Shown in pieces: positions 5,401 through 7,397 of a DNA stretch of 7,397 bases; position 1 is the stretch's first letter; each line of letters begins with the position of its first letter. The stretch spans positions 1 to 7,397 of the forward strand of contig DAOVJF010000120.1 of assembly GCA_030673355.1 (NCBI GenBank), read 5' to 3'. The notes beneath the pieces are model-generated. The model was given only the letters and a program-made list of their open reading frames with translations, had not been told where the DNA came from and made no database searches. This stretch comes from Planctomycetota bacterium (GTDB lineage Bacteria > JAJVIF01 > JAPKYR01). Position numbers and translations under genes: made by a program.

Positions 5401-7284
5401 TTAATTCCCGAATCTGTAAATTCTGTTCTCCGTTGCTACAAATAAATGCTGCGGACCGAGACGTAATCCATGAATCTTGGCATCGAATGTCCTGTGTGCG
5501 ATTTCGGTTCCGGATCCATTTAAAATGTACAGGTCAGTATCCGTGGTGAGTGCGATGTTTCCATCCGATCCTATAAGCGGGGTTTTTGTATAAATCTCTC
5601 CTGTACCCGGTCCGGTTGGCAAAGGAAATTCACTGATTAAATTAAGGTCGGAATCGTAAATTTGGAGAGTGTCCGCGGTAATAACCAACACTGAGCCGTT
5701 ATTTGTAATCGCCGGTCTCAGGTAAGGACCGCAATCGACTACAGTACCGATCGAACCGTCCGGTTCTACACGTTTGAGCTGTCCGTTCCCTACTCCAATC
5801 GCGCCCCCGTCATCCGTTATCACTGCGAATGTCGACGAGAAAGATGGTGACGTGGCTGTTGTGTCCCATAGTTGATTCATGTTCAGGTCATAACAGTACA
5901 ATCCGGTAATGGTGCTAATGTAAATGTGACCTGTGGGTTCATCGAATGAGATTCCCCTGATTTCAGTTAGAAGATCAGTTTCATATACAGTATTAAATGA
6001 ACCATCCAGGAAGGCTATGTAGGTTGGTGGATCCCCGAAATAATTGCCGCTACGGGCAAATGCGATCAGAGTGCTGCCGTCAGGCAATGGGAAGACATCG
6101 AAAATATGCATGCCTTCGAGATCCCCCTGCCAGTAATAATATACATCCACCATTATCGTATAACCCCATCCGGTAGCAATTTGCTGCTCAAGAGTTGGCC
6201 AGGCTCCATACTTGTCCAGACCGGACCCGAAGCCTCCCGAACCGGATGCATGACCTGCATAATGCTGGTAGCTCGATTGTCTTGATCTGGTAATCGAATA
6301 AAGCCCTGAATCTGTCAGGACCATACGATAGCCTGTCTGAACTGCTTCACCTGTATCCTCCCCGAATAAGAAGGAACGCACATAGTTATACTTTTTAGAT
6401 TCACTGATATATGAACCAACAACATATTTATAATTATGACTGAGAAATAAACTCTCGTCCTCTGAGATTAAAAGGTCCCGGAAGGAGTCATACTCCCCAT
6501 ACAATCCCTCAATAAAATCATCAGATGCCAGATCGACAGGTAATGGATATGACGACCGGTTGTTCCTGTAATAATTTACTCCTTCAATCGGGTGTCCACC
6601 GCCAAGATATTGCGCCGGGTTGATCGAATCAAGGACGGTGGTTGTCATGGTTCTGATGACCGGCCCGAAATTATCCGAGTTAACAGCGACCCTGATCTCA
6701 ACATCGGTATCGACCTCCACTCCGTATGTTGAGTAAAGCGGTTCAGCGACATTCGGATTCTCGAAATTTCCGACATCCAGGGGATCACTCGACCATTCGT
6801 ATGTAATCCCTGAATCACCGCTCGCGGCTACGCTGTATGTCCATGAAGAATATTCATCACCCGACAGTGGACCGGTGATCTCCCCAACCAATAGTTCCGG
6901 ATCGGGATTGTTTTGAGGAGCTGAATCTTCGATTGTAATTTCAATTGATTTGATAATTGGGCCATCGTTATCTGAATTCACCACTACTGTTATTACAGCA
7001 GGAGTATCAGTATCGACTTCCGATGCCGTAAAGTTGGTTGTTTCGGCATTTTGTGGGGAAAGGATACCCGCGCCGGGAGGATCGACCGCCCACAGGTATG
7101 TGATACCCGTATCACCGGTTGCGGTAATACTGTAATCAGCCGAACTGGTTTCAAGAATAGTCGCAGGTCCGGAAATATCACCAACGATGAGCTTGGGTCC
7201 ACCGCCGTTGCCACCGCCACCACCACAGCCGATAAAAATTCCCAGTAAAGCTAGAAGTACGATTGCTGGTATTCTGTTCTCCAT
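5401..7284 (-). CDS. Lipoprotein with two Ig/PKD-like repeats and a predicted beta-propeller
   Basis: 627 residues. The N-terminus MENR plus a hydrophobic core ends in GIFIGC (15-20), a type-II signal peptide whose Cys20 would be lipidated; Phe at -3 is a tolerated variant of the lipobox. A glycine-rich tether (21-29) follows. Two homologous domains of about 90 residues (31-120, 130-220) share GDxGITYxW, then DTD, then VNSDNxGPxI, as in Ig/PKD-like surface modules. After a Tyr-rich linker region, residues from about 400 to 627 show repeated strand motifs such as GHIYISTITGLYCYD, DTLQIYDSDLNLISEF and DTDLYILNGSGTEI, typical of PQQ/WD-like propeller blades. It is probably cell-envelope anchored and may bind a ligand or partner. 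No enzyme motif was seen. The start is ATG 7284-7282 with GAGG five bases upstream; an upstream in-frame start at 7332 has weaker support. It has its own promoter and no partner gene in the window. Confidence 0.88.
   Translation of the reverse strand: MENRIPAIVLLALLGIFIGCGGGGGNGGGPKLIVGDISGPATILETSSADYSITATGDTGITYLWAVDPPGAGILSPQNAETTNFTASEVDTDTPAVITVVVNSDNDGPIIKSIEITIEDSAPQNNPDPELLVGEITGPLSGDEYSSWTYSVAASGDSGITYEWSSDPLDVGNFENPNVAEPLYSTYGVEVDTDVEIRVAVNSDNFGPVIRTMTTTVLDSINPAQYLGGGHPIEGVNYYRNNRSSYPLPVDLASDDFIEGLYGEYDSFRDLLISEDESLFLSHNYKYVVGSYISESKKYNYVRSFLFGEDTGEAVQTGYRMVLTDSGLYSITRSRQSSYQHYAGHASGSGGFGSGLDKYGAWPTLEQQIATGWGYTIMVDVYYYWQGDLEGMHIFDVFPLPDGSTLIAFARSGNYFGDPPTYIAFLDGSFNTVYETDLLTEIRGISFDEPTGHIYISTITGLYCYDLNMNQLWDTTATSPSFSSTFAVITDDGGAIGVGNGQLKRVEPDGSIGTVVDCGPYLRPAITNNGSVLVITADTLQIYDSDLNLISEFPLPTGPGTGEIYTKTPLIGSDGNIALTTDTDLYILNGSGTEIAHRTFDAKIHGLRLGPQHLFVATENRIYRFGN
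6625..6897 (-). repeat. Second Ig/PKD-like domain-coding repeat
   Basis: Codes for residues 130-220 of the lipoprotein. It is homologous at protein level to the first unit: LLVGEITGP, SGDSGITYEW, EVDTD, VAVNSDNFGPVI. The DNA has diverged, so the duplication is old. An Asn/Pro-rich linker (121-129) separates the two. Confidence 0.7.
6925..7194 (-). repeat. First Ig/PKD-like domain-coding repeat
   Basis: Codes for residues 31-120 of the lipoprotein: LIVGDISGP, TGDTGITYLW, EVDTD, VVVNSDNDGPII. The period to the next unit is about 99 residues. The matching positions suggest one fold duplicated in tandem. Confidence 0.7.
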
Positions 7285-7349
7285 GGTATCCTCAAAAATC
7301 TGGCTAATGAAATAAGATAAGCATCCCCACATATTATCTATTAATCTTA
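7285..7349 (-). other. Leader of the lipoprotein gene
   Basis: The predicted RNA leader is about 59 bases between the -10 box and ATG 7284, AT-rich, with the ribosome site gagg just before the start. Alternative in-frame starts in this stretch, including ATG at 7332, would place charged and polar residues ahead of the signal peptide, so the leader is read as untranslated. No riboswitch fold was recognised. Confidence 0.4.
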
Positions 7350-7358
7350 ATTATATCA
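7350..7358 (-). promoter_or_regulatory. Extended -10 promoter of the lipoprotein gene
   Basis: Minus strand reads TGATATAAT: a perfect TATAAT (7355-7350) preceded by TG one base upstream, the extended -10 form that can work without a good -35. The -35 region is indeed poor. Upstream is a T/A-rich run (7376-7390) that might act as an UP-like element. Transcription should begin near 7343. Confidence 0.6.
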
Positions 7359-7397
7359 TACTGGTTTCCGAAAGCATAATAAAAAAATCCCACATTA

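Noticed and set aside
7285..7332. ATG start 16 codons upstream for the lipoprotein
   Set aside because: It would bury the signal peptide behind a polar extension. The ATG at 7284 has GAGG five bases upstream and begins a standard lipoprotein signal.

Overview
The window looks like chromosomal DNA of an uncultured or little-studied diderm (Gram-negative type) bacterium. A predicted outer-membrane barrel protein with a Sec signal peptide and a predicted lipoprotein with a lipobox point to two membranes. Base composition is moderate. I cannot name the phylum. There is no tRNA, rRNA, transposase, phage gene or CRISPR array.

Layout. Bases 1-540 hold no convincing gene. They carry three near-identical ~81-bp repeats (208-288, 310-391, 414-494) separated by ~22-bp A-rich spacers, a fourth partial copy (79-102), a four-fold 11-bp tandem repeat (102-145) and a hairpin (144-183). 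Next, on the minus strand, are a terminator-like hairpin (542-564) and the secreted barrel protein it would serve (626-1363). A 307-bp gap with candidate promoters follows. Then comes a likely two-gene minus-strand unit: gltX, glutamyl-tRNA synthetase (3994 to 2522), followed 41 bp later by a patatin-like phospholipase (2480 to 1671). A divergent promoter region (3995-4195) separates gltX from a plus-strand class-V aminotransferase of the cysteine desulfurase family (4196-5356). That gene converges, across only 44 bp, on a large minus-strand lipoprotein (7284 to 5401) with two Ig/PKD-like repeats and a predicted beta-propeller. The lipoprotein has a clear extended -10 promoter.

How the genes fit together. 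gltX is housekeeping. The patatin is probably co-transcribed with it but has no obvious functional link. The barrel and the lipoprotein are separate cell-envelope genes. I see no multi-gene defence, secretion or biosynthetic system.

The most notable signals are the structured repeat array, the altered active-site motifs of the cysteine desulfurase homologue (Cys-Ser-Cys where relatives have His-Cys-Ala) and of the patatin (Asp-Ala-Gly instead of Asp-Gly-Gly/Ala), and the tandem repeat that interrupts one array unit.
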